Origin: Citrobacter amalonaticus
GTDB taxonomy: Bacteria > Pseudomonadota > Gammaproteobacteria > Enterobacterales > Enterobacteriaceae
Length of the DNA: 64,000 nt
NCBI RefSeq assembly: GCF_018323885.1
Contig: NZ_AP024585.1
Span: 3,472,001 to 3,536,000 of the forward strand
Direction: 5' to 3'
Shown: positions 23,641 through 37,742 of the stretch, in pieces
How the letters are laid out: every line of letters starts with the position of its first letter
Numbering within the stretch: the first letter of the stretch is position 1
Notes under the pieces: generated by a model
What the model saw: the letters and a program-made list of their open reading frames with translations, nothing else
Databases searched by the model: none
What the model was told of the DNA's origin: nothing
Translations under genes and position numbers: made by a program

Positions 23641-23682
23641 ATGAACAGAGAAGAAATGCACTGTGATGTTGTCAAAATTTAA
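23641..23682 (+). CDS. Candidate 13-codon leader ORF overlapping the pssA start
   Basis: ATG at 23641 opens [13 protein letters not shown] and stops with TAA at 23680-23682, 17 nt inside pssA in another frame. It has a strong AGAGGA site 7 nt upstream, whereas the pssA ATG at 23666 has only a weak GAAGAA upstream. The overlap suggests translational coupling. The peptide is not one I know, and it could be chance. Confidence 0.4.
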   Translation: MNREEMHCDVVKI

Positions 23683-25021
23683 GCGTAATAAACATCAACA
23701 ACACCTTGCCCAACTACCTAAGATTTCTCAATCAGTTGATGATGTCGATTTCTTTTATGCTCCCGCCAGGTTCAGGGAGACCCTGCTGGAAAAGATAGCC
23801 AGCGCGAAGCAGCGCATTTGCATTATTGCCCTGTATCTGGAACAGGATGACGGTGGCAAAGGCATTCTTAGCGCGCTTTACGAGGCGAAACGGCAGCGTC
23901 CTGAGTTGGATGTTCGGGTACTCGTCGACTGGCATCGTGCGCAGCGTGGACGTATTGGCGCGGCAGCATCCAATACCAACGCCGACTGGTATTGCCGAAT
24001 GGCGCATGAAAATCCGGGTGTCGATGTGCCGGTATACGGTGTGCCGATCAATACCCGCGAAGCCCTTGGCGTGCTGCACTTTAAAGGCTTTATCATTGAT
24101 GATAGCGTCCTGTACAGCGGCGCCAGTCTTAACGATGTCTATCTGCATCAGCACGATAAATATCGCTATGACCGCTATCAGCTAATCCGCAACGCCAGAA
24201 TGGCAGACATCATGTTCGAGTGGGTGACCCAGAACCTGATGAACGGTCGTGGCGTAAATCGTCTGGATAATACCCAGCGTCCGAAAAGCCCGGAGATTAA
24301 AAACGACATTCGTTTATACCGCCAGGAGCTTCGTGACGCGGCTTATCACTTCCAGGGCGATGCCGATAATGAACAGCTGTCCGTGACGCCATTGGTCGGT
24401 CTGGGGAAATCCAGCCTGCTGAACAAAACCATTTTCCACCTTATGCCCTGTGCGGAGCATAAGCTCACGATTTGCACCCCCTATTTCAACCTGCCAGCAA
24501 TTCTTGTTCGCAACATCATTCAACTGCTGCGCGAAGGGAAGAAAGTTGAGATCATTGTGGGGGATAAAACCGCCAACGATTTTTATATCCCGGAAAATGA
24601 ACCATTTAAGATAATTGGCGCATTGCCCTATCTCTATGAGATTAACCTGCGTCGTTTCCTGAGTCGTTTGCAGTATTACGTCAATACCGATCAACTGGTC
24701 GTTCGCTTGTGGAAAGATGACGACAATACCTACCATCTCAAAGGGATGTGGATCGATGACAAGTGGATGCTGCTGACCGGGAACAACCTCAACCCGCGCG
24801 CCTGGCGTCTGGATCTGGAAAATGCAATCCTGATCCACGATCCTAAGCAAGAGCTGGCTGCACAGCGCGAGAAAGAGCTGGCGCTAATTCGTACGCATAC
24901 CACGGTCGTTAAACACTATCGTGACTTGCAGAGCATTGCCGATTACCCGGTAAAAGTTCGCAAACTGATCCGTCGATTACGTCGTATTCGAATCGACAGG
25001 CTGATAAGCCGTATTCTGTAA
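23666..25021 (+). CDS. pssA: CDP-diacylglycerol--serine O-phosphatidyltransferase
   Basis: PssA makes phosphatidylserine, the precursor of phosphatidylethanolamine, from CDP-diacylglycerol and serine. The enzyme is peripheral and binds membranes and ribosomes. The 451-residue protein belongs to the phospholipase D superfamily, with two catalytic motifs: HFKGFIIDD near 138 and [11 protein letters not shown] near 357. Its C terminus is very basic ([16 protein letters not shown]). The start at 23666 follows a GTG in the same frame; the ATG gives the E. coli length. Confidence 0.97.
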   Translation: MLSKFKRNKHQQHLAQLPKISQSVDDVDFFYAPARFRETLLEKIASAKQRICIIALYLEQDDGGKGILSALYEAKRQRPELDVRVLVDWHRAQRGRIGAAASNTNADWYCRMAHENPGVDVPVYGVPINTREALGVLHFKGFIIDDSVLYSGASLNDVYLHQHDKYRYDRYQLIRNARMADIMFEWVTQNLMNGRGVNRLDNTQRPKSPEIKNDIRLYRQELRDAAYHFQGDADNEQLSVTPLVGLGKSSLLNKTIFHLMPCAEHKLTICTPYFNLPAILVRNIIQLLREGKKVEIIVGDKTANDFYIPENEPFKIIGALPYLYEINLRRFLSRLQYYVNTDQLVVRLWKDDDNTYHLKGMWIDDKWMLLTGNNLNPRAWRLDLENAILIHDPKQELAAQREKELALIRTHTTVVKHYRDLQSIADYPVKVRKLIRRLRRIRIDRLISRIL

Positions 25022-25026
25022 AAGTG

Positions 25027-25052
25027 AAACCCCGTCCTGAACGGGGTTTTTT
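25027..25052 (+). terminator. pssA terminator
   Basis: Stem AAACCCCGT/ACGGGGTTT with a five-base loop and a T-run, placed just after the pssA stop and just before the yfiM start. Confidence 0.9.
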
Positions 25053-25062
25053 CTATGGGGGC

Positions 25063-25389
25063 ATGGTGCACGTTATTTTTCTTCTGAGCGCCTTTATTCT
25101 GTCAGGCTGTAGCCATATGGCGCAGGATAGCTGGAGTGGGCAGGACAAAGCACAGCACTTTATTGCTTCCGCGATGCTCTCAGCCGCAGGTAATGAGTAC
25201 GCGCAACATCAGGGAATCAGCCGCGATCACAGTGCGATGATAGGGTTTATGTTCTCGGTCAGTCTGGGGGCGTCAAAGGAGCTTTGGGATAGCCGCCCCG
25301 CAGGGAGCGGCTGGAGCTGGAAAGACTTTGCCTGGGATGTCGCCGGTGCAACGACCGGCTATACACTCTGGCAAATGGCGCATCACTAG
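25063..25389 (+). CDS. yfiM: YfiM family lipoprotein
   Basis: A 108-residue predicted outer-membrane lipoprotein of unknown function. The signal peptide ends in the lipobox LSGC near residue 16, followed by [17 protein letters not shown], a stretch conserved in E. coli YfiM. A hydrophobic glycine/alanine-rich segment follows near residues 60-75 and 90-105. The start at 25063 is chosen because it puts the signal peptide at the N terminus; the frame is open upstream through the terminator. It overlaps kgtP by 4 nt. Confidence 0.82.
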   Translation: MVHVIFLLSAFILSGCSHMAQDSWSGQDKAQHFIASAMLSAAGNEYAQHQGISRDHSAMIGFMFSVSLGASKELWDSRPAGSGWSWKDFAWDVAGATTGYTLWQMAHH

Positions 25390-26684
25390 AGGCGCAGACC
25401 TTTCCCTTTACGATGCAACGTCAGCGAAACCAAAAATGCGACGATCGACATAACGGTAACATACCAGAAGAACGACGTTTCCATACCGACAGACTTCAGC
25501 GACAGCGCCACATATTCCGCCGAACCACCAAACAGAGCATTCGCCACGGCATAAGAAAGCCCCACTCCTAATGCACGAACCTGTGCCGGGAACATTTCAG
25601 CTTTCAATATACCGCTGATCGAGGTGTAGAAACTGACGATCAGCAGCGCGCACATTACCAGACCAAATGCTGCATACGGCGAAGTCACATTCTGAAGCGC
25701 GGTCAAAATGGGGACAGTAAACAGGGTTGCCAGCGCGCCGAAACACAGCATGGAGGTACGTCGGCCAATTTTATCTGACAACGCACCAAACAGCGGCTGC
25801 ACAAGCATATAAACAAATAGCGCCGCCGTCATAATGCCGCTTGCCACATTGGCATGCATACCTGTGGTGTTTACCAGATACTTTTGCATATAGGTGGTGA
25901 AGGTATAGAAGCACAGCGATCCCGCCGCGGTGAACCCGAGCACCATGATGAACGCTCTACGGTTACGCCATAACCCTTTCAGCGAGCCCGCCTCTTTCAG
26001 CGCACGCGTTTCCTGCTTTGATGTTTCATCCAGTTGACGACGTAACCAGAGCGCCACAACCGCCAGTACTGCGCCTAATGCGAAAGGAATACGCCAGCCC
26101 CACTCTCTGAGGGCTGAATCTTCCATAGTCTGTTGTAAGACAACCACAACCAGCAGCGCCAACAGTTGACCACCGATAAGTGTGACGTACTGGAAAGAGG
26201 CGTAAAACCCCTTACGGCCCTCGACAGCAACTTCACTCATGTAGGTCGCGCTGGTGCCATACTCCCCACCAACAGATAATCCCTGGAACAAACGCGCCAG
26301 CAGTAACAGCGCCGGAGCCCAGGTTCCAATGGTTTCATAAGCTGGCAGGCAGGCGATCACCAGCGATCCCAGACACATCATACAAACGGACAATAGCATG
26401 GATTTTTTACGACCATGTTTATCGGCGATACGACCGAATAGCCAACCACCAATCGGACGCATTAAAAACCCGGCCGCAAAAACGCCTGCGGTTTGTAGTA
26501 GCTGCGTTGTCGTGTTTCCGGAAGGAAAGAAGATGTGGGCAAAATAGAGCGAGCAAAACGAGTAGACATAGAAATCAAACCATTCAACCAGATTTCCGGA
26601 TGACGCGCCTACAATTGCCCATATGCGACGACGGGTATCACTATCAGTCAGTGACCCGTTCGCAGTTACACTGCTTTCAGTCAT
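25386..26684 (-). CDS. kgtP: Alpha-ketoglutarate/H+ symporter KgtP
   Basis: KgtP imports 2-oxoglutarate with protons. The 432-residue protein is a 12-helix major facilitator of the metabolite:H+ symporter family, with the loop 2-3 signature [13 protein letters not shown] near residues 86-98 and its repeat [13 protein letters not shown] near 302-314. It is convergent with yfiM (4-nt overlap) and downstream of the rRNA operon, from which it is separated by a terminator. Confidence 0.96.
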   Translation of the reverse strand: MTESSVTANGSLTDSDTRRRIWAIVGASSGNLVEWFDFYVYSFCSLYFAHIFFPSGNTTTQLLQTAGVFAAGFLMRPIGGWLFGRIADKHGRKKSMLLSVCMMCLGSLVIACLPAYETIGTWAPALLLLARLFQGLSVGGEYGTSATYMSEVAVEGRKGFYASFQYVTLIGGQLLALLVVVVLQQTMEDSALREWGWRIPFALGAVLAVVALWLRRQLDETSKQETRALKEAGSLKGLWRNRRAFIMVLGFTAAGSLCFYTFTTYMQKYLVNTTGMHANVASGIMTAALFVYMLVQPLFGALSDKIGRRTSMLCFGALATLFTVPILTALQNVTSPYAAFGLVMCALLIVSFYTSISGILKAEMFPAQVRALGVGLSYAVANALFGGSAEYVALSLKSVGMETSFFWYVTVMSIVAFLVSLTLHRKGKGLRL

Positions 26685-26910
26685 TAAAGTTGTACTCCTG
26701 CCAAAGATCCGGTTGTGTTTGCTGTCTTTTTTAGTAAATGAAATGTTATATAATTGTTATATGTTGTTGTGTGACAGCGATCGCGGTTTTAATTAGCAGG
26801 GAAAGAATTTAGGAGTAAGCGCAGGGATCAGTTGATGAGATTCATCGTGACGGCGCGCGCAGAGGTTCGACTATTCTGGACGGTCGTGTCCGTTAACCAC
26901 GGAGCCTCGC

Positions 26911-26942
26911 CCTGACAGCAGGCCGGATAAGGCAAAGCCACA
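26911..26942. repeat. Partial REP-like element
   Basis: GGCCGGATAAGGC resembles half of a REP element. The 26685-27006 gap otherwise holds the kgtP leader, with an AT-rich ATATAA-type stretch near 26745-26760, and the rRNA terminator. I see no gene in it. Confidence 0.45.
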
Positions 26943-26965
26943 CTCCAAATTTGCAGCGCAGAAAC

Positions 26966-26995
26966 GCAAAAAGCCCATCCGTCAGGATGGGCTCT
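26966..26995 (-). terminator. rRNA operon terminator
   Basis: Stem GCCCATCC/GGATGGGC with a GTCA loop; on the minus strand it is followed by a T-run, as in E. coli rrn T1 terminators. It lies 12-40 nt beyond the 5S gene. Confidence 0.92.
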
Positions 26996-27006
26996 TCACT
27001 TAATTG

Positions 27007-27126
27007 ATGCCTGGCAGTTCCCTACTCTCGCATGGGGAGACCCCACACTACCATCGGCGCTACGGCGTTTCACTTCTGAGTTCGGCATGGGGTCAGGTGG
27101 GACCACCGCGCTACAGCCGCCAGGCA
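27007..27126 (-). rRNA. rrf: 5S ribosomal RNA
   Basis: The 120-nt sequence reads TGCCTGGCGGC at its 5' end and ends CTGCCAGGCAT, and these termini pair with each other as in E. coli 5S rRNA. It is the last gene of the operon. Confidence 0.98.
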
Positions 27127-27220
27127 AATTCTGTTTATTAACCCGCCTTTCGCCGGTTAATCTAATCTGTAATCACGCTGAAAATTTTCTCTCAATCCGC
27201 CAAAACAGCTTCGGCGTTGT

Positions 27221-30127
<2,907 letters not shown>

Positions 30128-30313
30128 TCACAACCCGAAGATGTTTCACCTCTGATTGCGAAAATTTGAGAGACTCGAACACACCATTAACAGTGTGTCG
30201 TTTCAATTTTCAGCTTGATCCAGATTTTTAAAGAGCAAATATCTCAAACATGACTCGCTGAGTCAGTTTTGAGATACAAAGGCCGGCGACTTTCACTCAC
30301 ACAAACCAGCAAG

Positions 30314-30389
30314 TGGCGTCCCCTAGGGGATTCGAACCCCTGTTACCGCCGTGAAAGGGCGGTGTCCTGGGCCTCTAGACGAAGGGGAC
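30314..30389 (-). tRNA. gltW: tRNA-Glu (TTC)
   Basis: A 76-nt tRNA in the 16S-23S spacer with encoded CCA (30316-30314). The anticodon loop CTTTCAC gives anticodon TTC at 30355-30353, and the T arm GGTTCGAATCC is intact. A single tRNA-Glu spacer between clpB and kgtP matches rrnG of E. coli. A boxA-like TGCTCTTTAAA lies at 30237-30227, ahead of 23S. Confidence 0.97.
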
Positions 30390-30560
30390 ACGAAAATTGC
30401 TTATCACGCGCTGCGTGATATTTTCGTATAGGGTGAGCTTTCATCAATAGAAAGCGAGCGGCCTTATTCTGTTCAGCCTCACTCCCAACGCGTAAACGCC
30501 TTGCTTTTTACTTTTCATCAGACAATCTGTGTGGGCACTACAAAGGCAGGTTCTTTAAGG

Positions 30561-32102
<1,542 letters not shown>

Positions 32103-32235
32103 AAGTTTGATGCTCTTAGAATTAAACGTCGTAATGAATTACGTGTTCACTCTTTGAGACTTGGTATTCATTTTTCGTCTTGCGACGTTAAGAATCCATG
32201 TCACTCTGAGTGCCCACACAGATTGTCTGATAAAT

Positions 32236-32247
32236 TGTTAAAGAGCA
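32236..32247 (-). promoter_or_regulatory. boxA antitermination site of the rRNA leader
   Basis: TGCTCTTTAACA on the minus strand is the canonical boxA bound by NusB/S10, located between the P2 promoter and 16S. Confidence 0.92.
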
Positions 32248-32284
32248 GTGCCGCTTCGCTTTTTCTCAGCGGCGCGGGGTGTGC

Positions 32285-32312
32285 ATAATACGCTTTCCCG
32301 CTTCAGAGTCAA
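32285..32312 (-). promoter_or_regulatory. rRNA promoter P2
   Basis: TTGACT (32312-32307), 16-nt spacer, TATTAT (32290-32285) upstream of boxA, in the position of rrn P2. Confidence 0.9.
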
Positions 32313-32416
32313 GCATTTATTTCGCTTTTCTCTGTCGGTGTTCATCACTGGTTTTCACCGGAGAACCCTGCTGACCCGGCGGCTTGCGTGCCGTTGTTCC
32401 GTGTCAGTGGAGGCGC

Positions 32417-32444
32417 ATTATAGGGAGTTATTTCGGGCTGACAA
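32417..32444 (-). promoter_or_regulatory. rRNA promoter P1
   Basis: TTGTCA (32444-32439), 16-nt spacer, TATAAT (32422-32417), followed by the GC-rich discriminator GCGCC. An A/T-rich UP-element-like stretch lies just upstream at 32445-32465. Confidence 0.93.
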
Positions 32445-32532
32445 GTCAAAAATACAAAAAACTTATCGACTGCTCACTTTCCAGGCAAACCACTCTATAA
32501 ACCATCATTTTAGCCTGTTTTTTAAGTAAAAG

Positions 32533-33145
32533 ACCACCTTCTGAGAAGGTGGCTTTTGAGAATGCCCCCTGTAAGGGGGGCTACTGTCAACTTTCGATGA
32601 CTACCCTAGCAATTCCATTTGCTGTTCATGCGTTTGTTCCGTTTTCTCCTGATGCCTCACATATCGTCTGATAATTTCTTCATTCACTCCCACCGTATCG
32701 ACAAAGTAGCCTCGGGACCAAAAATGGTTTCCCCACAGCTTCTTCCTGATATGTGGAAAACGATTATAAAGCCTGATTGCACTGCGTCCTTTTAGATGGC
32801 CCATGAGAGTTGATATCGAGATCTTCGGTGGGATGATGACGACCAGATGCACATGATCGGGCTGAACATTTAGCTCCAGAACCTCACAATCCTTTATTCC
32901 ATAGAGGATATAGATCGTCCTGTACAGCTCCTTACCCAACTTATCTTTCAGGATCCTGAATCGGTACTTGGGCGTCCAGACTATGTGGTATTTGCAACGC
33001 CAATATACATGTGATGAACTCCTGTAAAGTCCCATGTCGGTTTGTCTCCTTTTACTTGTGGTGAGTAAGCAAAGATATTCCGACATGGGCATTCTTCAGG
33101 CTATAGCCTTACAGGAGCAATCACCACCTCCCTAGGAGGTGGTTT
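32533..33145 (-). mobile_element. IS200/IS605-family element (tnpA only), approximate ends
   Basis: A transposase gene is flanked by imperfectly related hairpins. One is CCACCTT...AAGGTGG at 32534-32552 with a second hairpin CCCCCT...AGGGGG at about 32565-32580. On the other side is ACCACCTCC-CTA-GGAGGTGGT at 33123-33143. Such subterminal hairpins are the recognition sites of TnpA in this family, which lacks terminal inverted repeats and makes no target duplication. Exact ends cannot be fixed from this sequence alone. The element lies between the rRNA promoters and the clpB terminator. Confidence 0.75.
32601..33035 (-). CDS. tnpA: IS200/IS605 family transposase TnpA (HUH/Y1)
   Basis: A 144-residue single-strand transposase. 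The metal-binding HUH motif is His61-Val-His63 in NVQPDHVHLVV, and the catalytic tyrosine is Tyr125 in IIRRYVRHQE, with the Y-x3-Q spacing of the family. Length is typical and the frame is intact, so the protein is probably active. I chose the ATG at 33035, which has an AGGAG site 10 nt upstream; the frame is open further upstream but the added residues are not family-like. No tnpB is present. Confidence 0.92.
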   Translation of the reverse strand: MGLYRSSSHVYWRCKYHIVWTPKYRFRILKDKLGKELYRTIYILYGIKDCEVLELNVQPDHVHLVVIIPPKISISTLMGHLKGRSAIRLYNRFPHIRKKLWGNHFWSRGYFVDTVGVNEEIIRRYVRHQEKTEQTHEQQMELLG

Positions 33146-33160
33146 AGGGATGACAACAAA

Positions 33161-33182
33161 AATGGGCTCCGAAGAGCCCATT
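33161..33182 (-). terminator. clpB terminator
   Basis: Stem AATGGGCTC/GAGCCCATT with a four-base loop; on the minus strand it is followed by TTTTTGTTGT. It is intact even though the insertion element starts close by. Confidence 0.9.
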
Positions 33183-33199
33183 AATTATTTCATCAAGAA

Positions 33200-35773
33200 T
33201 TACTGTACTGCGACAATCCGATCGTCGTTTACCTCAAGACGAATCGTTTTGCCTGGAATTAACTCTCCAGACAGGATTTGCTGCGCCAGCGGGTTTTCGA
33301 TCTGCTGCTGGATTGCACGTTTCAACGGACGCGCCCCATACACCGGATCATAACCATTTGCGCTCAGCAGTTTCAGCGCTTCATCAGAGATGTGGATTTC
33401 ATAGCCACGCTCTTCCAGACGTTTGTACAGACGCTGCAGTTGGATCTGCGCAATAGACGCGATGTGTTGTTCACCCAACGGATGGAATACCACAACCTCA
33501 TCTATACGGTTGATGAATTCCGGGCGGAAGTTGTGACTCACCACACCTAACACCAGATCTTTCATATGGCTGTAGTCGAGATCGCCAAAGCGTTCCTGAA
33601 TCAAATCGGAACCCAGGTTAGAGGTCATAATGACCACCGTATTACGGAAGTCGACCGTTCTCCCCTGTCCATCGGTCAGACGACCATCATCCAGTACCTG
33701 CAGAAGAATGTTGAACACATCAGGATGCGCTTTCTCAACTTCATCAAGCAGAATAACGGAATAAGGACGACGACGAACCGCTTCTGTCAGGTAGCCACCC
33801 TCTTCATAACCGACATATCCCGGAGGCGCACCCACCAGACGTGATACGGAGTGTTTCTCCATAAACTCGGACATGTCGATCCGCACCATCGCATCATCAC
33901 TGTCAAACATAAAGTTTGCCAGCGCCTTACACAGCTCGGTTTTACCGACCCCGGTTGGGCCGAGGAACAGGAACGAGCCAATCGGGCGGTTTGGATCGGC
34001 AAGACCGGCACGGCTACGACGAATCGCATTCGATACGGCTTCGACCGCTTCATTCTGACCGATCACACGGCTATGTAACTCTTGCTCCATACGCAACAGT
34101 TTTTCGCGCTCGCCTTCCAGCATTCTCGCGACCGGAATACCGGTCCAGCGCGCCAGCACTTCGGCAATTTCCGCATCCGTCACTTTATTACGCAACAGAC
34201 GCATGGTTTTACCTTCCGACTGCGTCGCGGCTTCCAGCTGTTTTTCCAGCTCAGGAATTTTACCGTATTGCAGTTCTGACATCCGCGCCAGATCGCCAAC
34301 ACGACGCGCCTGTTCAATAGCAATCTTCGCCTGTTCCAGCTCGGCTTTGATCGTTTGTGTTCCGGAGAGCGACGCTTTTTCCGCTTTCCACTCTTCTTCT
34401 AATTCAGAGTACTGACGCTCTTTATCATCCAGCTCTTCGTTAAGCATATCGAGGCGTTTTTTACTCGCCTCATCAGACTCTTTCATTAATGCCTGCTGCT
34501 CCAGCTTGAGCTGGATAATGCGGCGGTCGAGTCTGTCCAGTTCTTCCGGCTTAGAGTCAATCTGCATACGGATGCTGGATGCCGCTTCATCGATCAGGTC
34601 GATGGCTTTATCCGGCAACTGGCGATCGGCAATGTAACGATGAGACAGCGTGGCGGCCGCGACGATTGCCGGGTCAGTAATCTGCACATGGTGATGCAGT
34701 TCATAACGTTCTTTCAGACCACGCAGTATCGCAATGGTATCTTCCACTGACGGCTCAGCCACGAACACTTTCTGGAAACGACGTTCCAGCGCCGCATCTT
34801 TTTCGATGTACTGCCGATACTCGTCGAGCGTAGTCGCCCCTACGCAGTGCAGTTCCCCACGCGCCAGCGCCGGTTTCAGCATGTTCCCGGCATCCATTGC
34901 GCCATCCGCTTTACCTGCGCCCACCATGGTGTGCAATTCGTCGATAAACAGGATGACATTCCCTTCCTGTTTGGCAAGATCGTTGAGTACGCCTTTTAAG
35001 CGTTCTTCAAATTCACCGCGGTATTTTGCCCCTGCCACCAGCGCGCCCATATCCAGCGCCAGTACGCGACGGCCTTTTAACCCTTCAGGGACTTCACCAT
35101 TAATGATTCGCTGTGCCAGTCCTTCAACAATCGCCGTTTTACCGACGCCAGGCTCACCGATTAACACCGGGTTGTTTTTTGTACGACGCTGCAGAACCTG
35201 AATGGTCCGGCGGATCTCTTCATCACGGCCGATAACCGGGTCAAGTTTGCCCTGCTCGGCACGCTCAGTCAGATCGACAGTGTATTTTTTCAAGGCCTGA
35301 CGTTGGTCTTCAGCCCCCTGGTCGTTCACGCTTTCACCTCCACGCATTTGTTCAATTGCCTGAGTAATATTCGCGGTCGTTGCGCCAGCCGATTTCAGTA
35401 AATCGGGCAGTGTGCCACGCGACTCAAGCGCCGCCAGAACGAACAGTTCTGACGAAATAAAGTTGTCCCCTCGCTTTTGCGCCAGCTTGTCGCAAAGATT
35501 CAGAACACGCATCAGATCCTGAGAGGGCTGGACGTCGCCGCCAGTGCCTTCCACCTGCGGTAAACGACTCAGCGCCTGATCGATGGCGGTGCGTAACTGT
35601 CCGGCATTAATACCGGCAGAGGTTAATAAAGGACGTACCGATCCCCCTTCCTGATTCAGCAAGGCGCTCATTAAATGAAGAGGTTCGATGAATTGGTTGT
35701 CGTGCCCCAGTGCGAGCGACTGGGCATCGGCAAGAGCAAGCTGGAATTTGTTAGTAAGACGATCCAGACGCAT
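33200..35773 (-). CDS. clpB: ATP-dependent disaggregase chaperone ClpB
   Basis: ClpB is a hexameric AAA+ chaperone that rescues aggregated proteins together with DnaK, DnaJ and GrpE. The 857-residue protein has the N domain (1-145), NBD1 with Walker A GEPGVGKT (near 206-213), the coiled-coil M domain (about 410-525), and NBD2 with GPTGVGKT (near 605-612). The start at 35773 follows GGAGG; an upstream in-frame ATG adds four residues. A sigma-32 promoter lies upstream, and a second start lies at codon 149. Confidence 0.98.
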   Translation of the reverse strand: MRLDRLTNKFQLALADAQSLALGHDNQFIEPLHLMSALLNQEGGSVRPLLTSAGINAGQLRTAIDQALSRLPQVEGTGGDVQPSQDLMRVLNLCDKLAQKRGDNFISSELFVLAALESRGTLPDLLKSAGATTANITQAIEQMRGGESVNDQGAEDQRQALKKYTVDLTERAEQGKLDPVIGRDEEIRRTIQVLQRRTKNNPVLIGEPGVGKTAIVEGLAQRIINGEVPEGLKGRRVLALDMGALVAGAKYRGEFEERLKGVLNDLAKQEGNVILFIDELHTMVGAGKADGAMDAGNMLKPALARGELHCVGATTLDEYRQYIEKDAALERRFQKVFVAEPSVEDTIAILRGLKERYELHHHVQITDPAIVAAATLSHRYIADRQLPDKAIDLIDEAASSIRMQIDSKPEELDRLDRRIIQLKLEQQALMKESDEASKKRLDMLNEELDDKERQYSELEEEWKAEKASLSGTQTIKAELEQAKIAIEQARRVGDLARMSELQYGKIPELEKQLEAATQSEGKTMRLLRNKVTDAEIAEVLARWTGIPVARMLEGEREKLLRMEQELHSRVIGQNEAVEAVSNAIRRSRAGLADPNRPIGSFLFLGPTGVGKTELCKALANFMFDSDDAMVRIDMSEFMEKHSVSRLVGAPPGYVGYEEGGYLTEAVRRRPYSVILLDEVEKAHPDVFNILLQVLDDGRLTDGQGRTVDFRNTVVIMTSNLGSDLIQERFGDLDYSHMKDLVLGVVSHNFRPEFINRIDEVVVFHPLGEQHIASIAQIQLQRLYKRLEERGYEIHISDEALKLLSANGYDPVYGARPLKRAIQQQIENPLAQQILSGELIPGKTIRLEVNDDRIVAVQ
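35327..35341 (-). promoter_or_regulatory. Internal ribosome-binding site and GTG start of short ClpB
   Basis: GGAGGT precedes the GTG codon of Val149 (35329-35327) by six bases. In E. coli the same codon starts a shorter ClpB lacking the N domain, which forms mixed hexamers with the full-length protein. The strong site seen here supports the same dual product. Confidence 0.85.
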
Positions 35774-35812
35774 AACTCCTCCCATAACAGGTCAAATTTG
35801 CTACTGGAGATT

Positions 35813-35840
35813 AAATGAGGTCATCCCTCAATTATTCAAG
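35813..35840 (-). promoter_or_regulatory. Sigma-32 heat-shock promoter of clpB
   Basis: CTTGAA (35840-35835), 14-nt spacer, CCTCATTT (35820-35813), matching the sigma-32 consensus. Confidence 0.9.
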
Positions 35841-35902
35841 GTTATTGACCTGAATTATGTGAAAAGAAAATTACACGTACCGGATCGTCTTGATTCTTTA
35901 GG

Positions 35903-36634
35903 TTATATCAGCCAAATAAAACTTGCCATACGCCCCGTGGTCTTGTCGCGACGATAAGAGAAGAAAGTCTCATTTTCACTAAAAGTACAGCGGTCGCCGC
36001 CATAAATTTGCTCAACGCCGACATTTGCCAGGCGCTGACGGGCAAGCTGATAAATATTCGCCAGATATTTTTCGCCGTGAGGCTCAAAGGCTTCATGCGC
36101 ATTAGTCTCTTTGGCGATAAACGCCTCGCGCACCTCAGGTCCGACTTCAAACGCCGCAGGACCAATCGCCGGGCCTAACCAGGCAAGAATATTTTCAGGC
36201 TTATCAGCAAAGCAGGCCACCGTCTCTTCCAGTACGCCTTCACATAATCCACGCCAGCCCGCATGGGCTGCCGCTACCTCCGTTCCTGCCCAATTACAAA
36301 AGAGTACGGGCAGACAGTCTGCCGTCATTACCGCACAAACGGTACCCGGCGTATTACTGTATGACGCATCCGCCCGTTTAGAGGCGTAAGGCTCGCCGGT
36401 CAGCTTCAGGACGTCTTTTCCATGCACCTGTTCCAGCCAGACCGGTTTTGAAGGCAGATTGCCCGCAGCAAACAGGCGTTTGCGGTTCTCTTCGACATGC
36501 TCCGGGTTATCGCCACAGTGGGCGCCCAGGTTTAAGGCATCATACGGCGGCAAACTCACACCACCGGTACGGGTCGAACTGCAGGCCGCCACACCGTTCG
36601 GCAGAGGCCACTGCGGGACAATAAGCTCACTCAT
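35903..36634 (-). CDS. pgeF: Peptidoglycan editing factor PgeF (YfiH)
   Basis: PgeF belongs to the DUF152/laccase-domain family. In E. coli it prevents misincorporation of wrong amino acids in place of L-Ala in peptidoglycan precursors; relatives act on purine nucleosides. The 243-residue protein has the metal-site residues in the MTADCLPVLFC and AAAHAGWRGLCEGV segments (near 103-140). It overlaps the rluD stop by 4 nt (ATGA), so it is translationally coupled to it. Confidence 0.94.
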   Translation of the reverse strand: MSELIVPQWPLPNGVAACSSTRTGGVSLPPYDALNLGAHCGDNPEHVEENRKRLFAAGNLPSKPVWLEQVHGKDVLKLTGEPYASKRADASYSNTPGTVCAVMTADCLPVLFCNWAGTEVAAAHAGWRGLCEGVLEETVACFADKPENILAWLGPAIGPAAFEVGPEVREAFIAKETNAHEAFEPHGEKYLANIYQLARQRLANVGVEQIYGGDRCTFSENETFFSYRRDKTTGRMASFIWLI

Positions 36635-37611
36635 AGCCAGGCCACATCATCCTTATGCTCTTCGAAATCCGCACGCATCGCGTCAATCAGTTCTACCATA
36701 TCCTGTGGGATCGGCGCATGCCATTCCATTTCGATACCGGAAATCGGGTGATACAGACGCAGCATGGTGGCATGTAGCGCTTGACGGTCGAATTTACGCA
36801 ATGTCGAGATAAATGCCTCCGACGCGCCTTTCGGCGGACGCGGACGGCCACCGTATACCTGATCGCCCACCAGCGGATGGGTAATATGCGCCATATGCAC
36901 GCGGATCTGGTGCGTACGTCCGGTCTCCAGACGCAAGCGCAGACGCGTGTGCACACGGAAGTGTTCCATGATGCGATAGTGCGTGACCGCTGGTTTACCC
37001 ATCGGATGCACCGCCATATGAGTACGCTTCGTCGGGTGACGGCTGATAGGTTCTTCCACCGTGCCGCCAGCCGTCATATGACCGATCGCTACCGCTTCGT
37101 ATTCACGGGTAATCTCACGCAGTTGCAGCGCTTCCACCAGCCGCGTTTGCGCCGGAACGGTTTTCGCAACCACCATCAGCCCGGTGGTGTCTTTATCCAG
37201 GCGATGGACAATACCTGCGCGTGGAACATCAGCAATTGGCGGATAATAATGCAGTAATGCATTCAGAACCGTGCCGTCCGGGTTGCCCGCGCCAGGATGA
37301 ACAACCAGATCGCGTGGCTTGTTGATAACAATGATGTCATCATCTTCATAAACGATATCCAGTGGGATATCCTGAGGCTCGAAGCGGATTTCTTCATCGA
37401 TTTCAGCATCGATGGCGATCCGTTCTCCGCCTAACACTTTTTCTTTTGGTTTGTCGCAAAGTTTACCGTTGACCAGCACGCGCCGATCAAGAATCCAATC
37501 TTTTATGCGCGATCGCGAATAATCAGGGAACATTTCGGCCAAAGCTTGATCTAAGCGTTGACCGAGTTGATTTTCGGATACCGTTGCGGTGAGTTGTACT
37601 CGTTGTGCCAT
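36631..37611 (-). CDS. rluD: 23S rRNA pseudouridine(1911/1915/1917) synthase RluD
   Basis: RluD makes the three pseudouridines in helix 69 of 23S rRNA, needed for normal ribosome assembly and termination. The 326-residue protein has an N-terminal S4 RNA-binding domain (about 15-80) and the RluA-family catalytic domain with the motif HRLDKDTTGLMV near residues 136-147, containing the catalytic aspartate. It is followed by pgeF in a coupled operon and is divergent from bamD. Confidence 0.98.
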   Translation of the reverse strand: MAQRVQLTATVSENQLGQRLDQALAEMFPDYSRSRIKDWILDRRVLVNGKLCDKPKEKVLGGERIAIDAEIDEEIRFEPQDIPLDIVYEDDDIIVINKPRDLVVHPGAGNPDGTVLNALLHYYPPIADVPRAGIVHRLDKDTTGLMVVAKTVPAQTRLVEALQLREITREYEAVAIGHMTAGGTVEEPISRHPTKRTHMAVHPMGKPAVTHYRIMEHFRVHTRLRLRLETGRTHQIRVHMAHITHPLVGDQVYGGRPRPPKGASEAFISTLRKFDRQALHATMLRLYHPISGIEMEWHAPIPQDMVELIDAMRADFEEHKDDVAWL

Positions 37612-37742
37612 ATACAGCTTCTTCGTTTAACGTTGGGTTTTACGGCTTTGCCGTTTAATATAGTGTGCTATTGTAGCTGGTCTTAACCGGGAGCAGGAAC
37701 AGAGAATCTCCCGTAAAACATTTTGAGGAAAGTCAAAACGTC

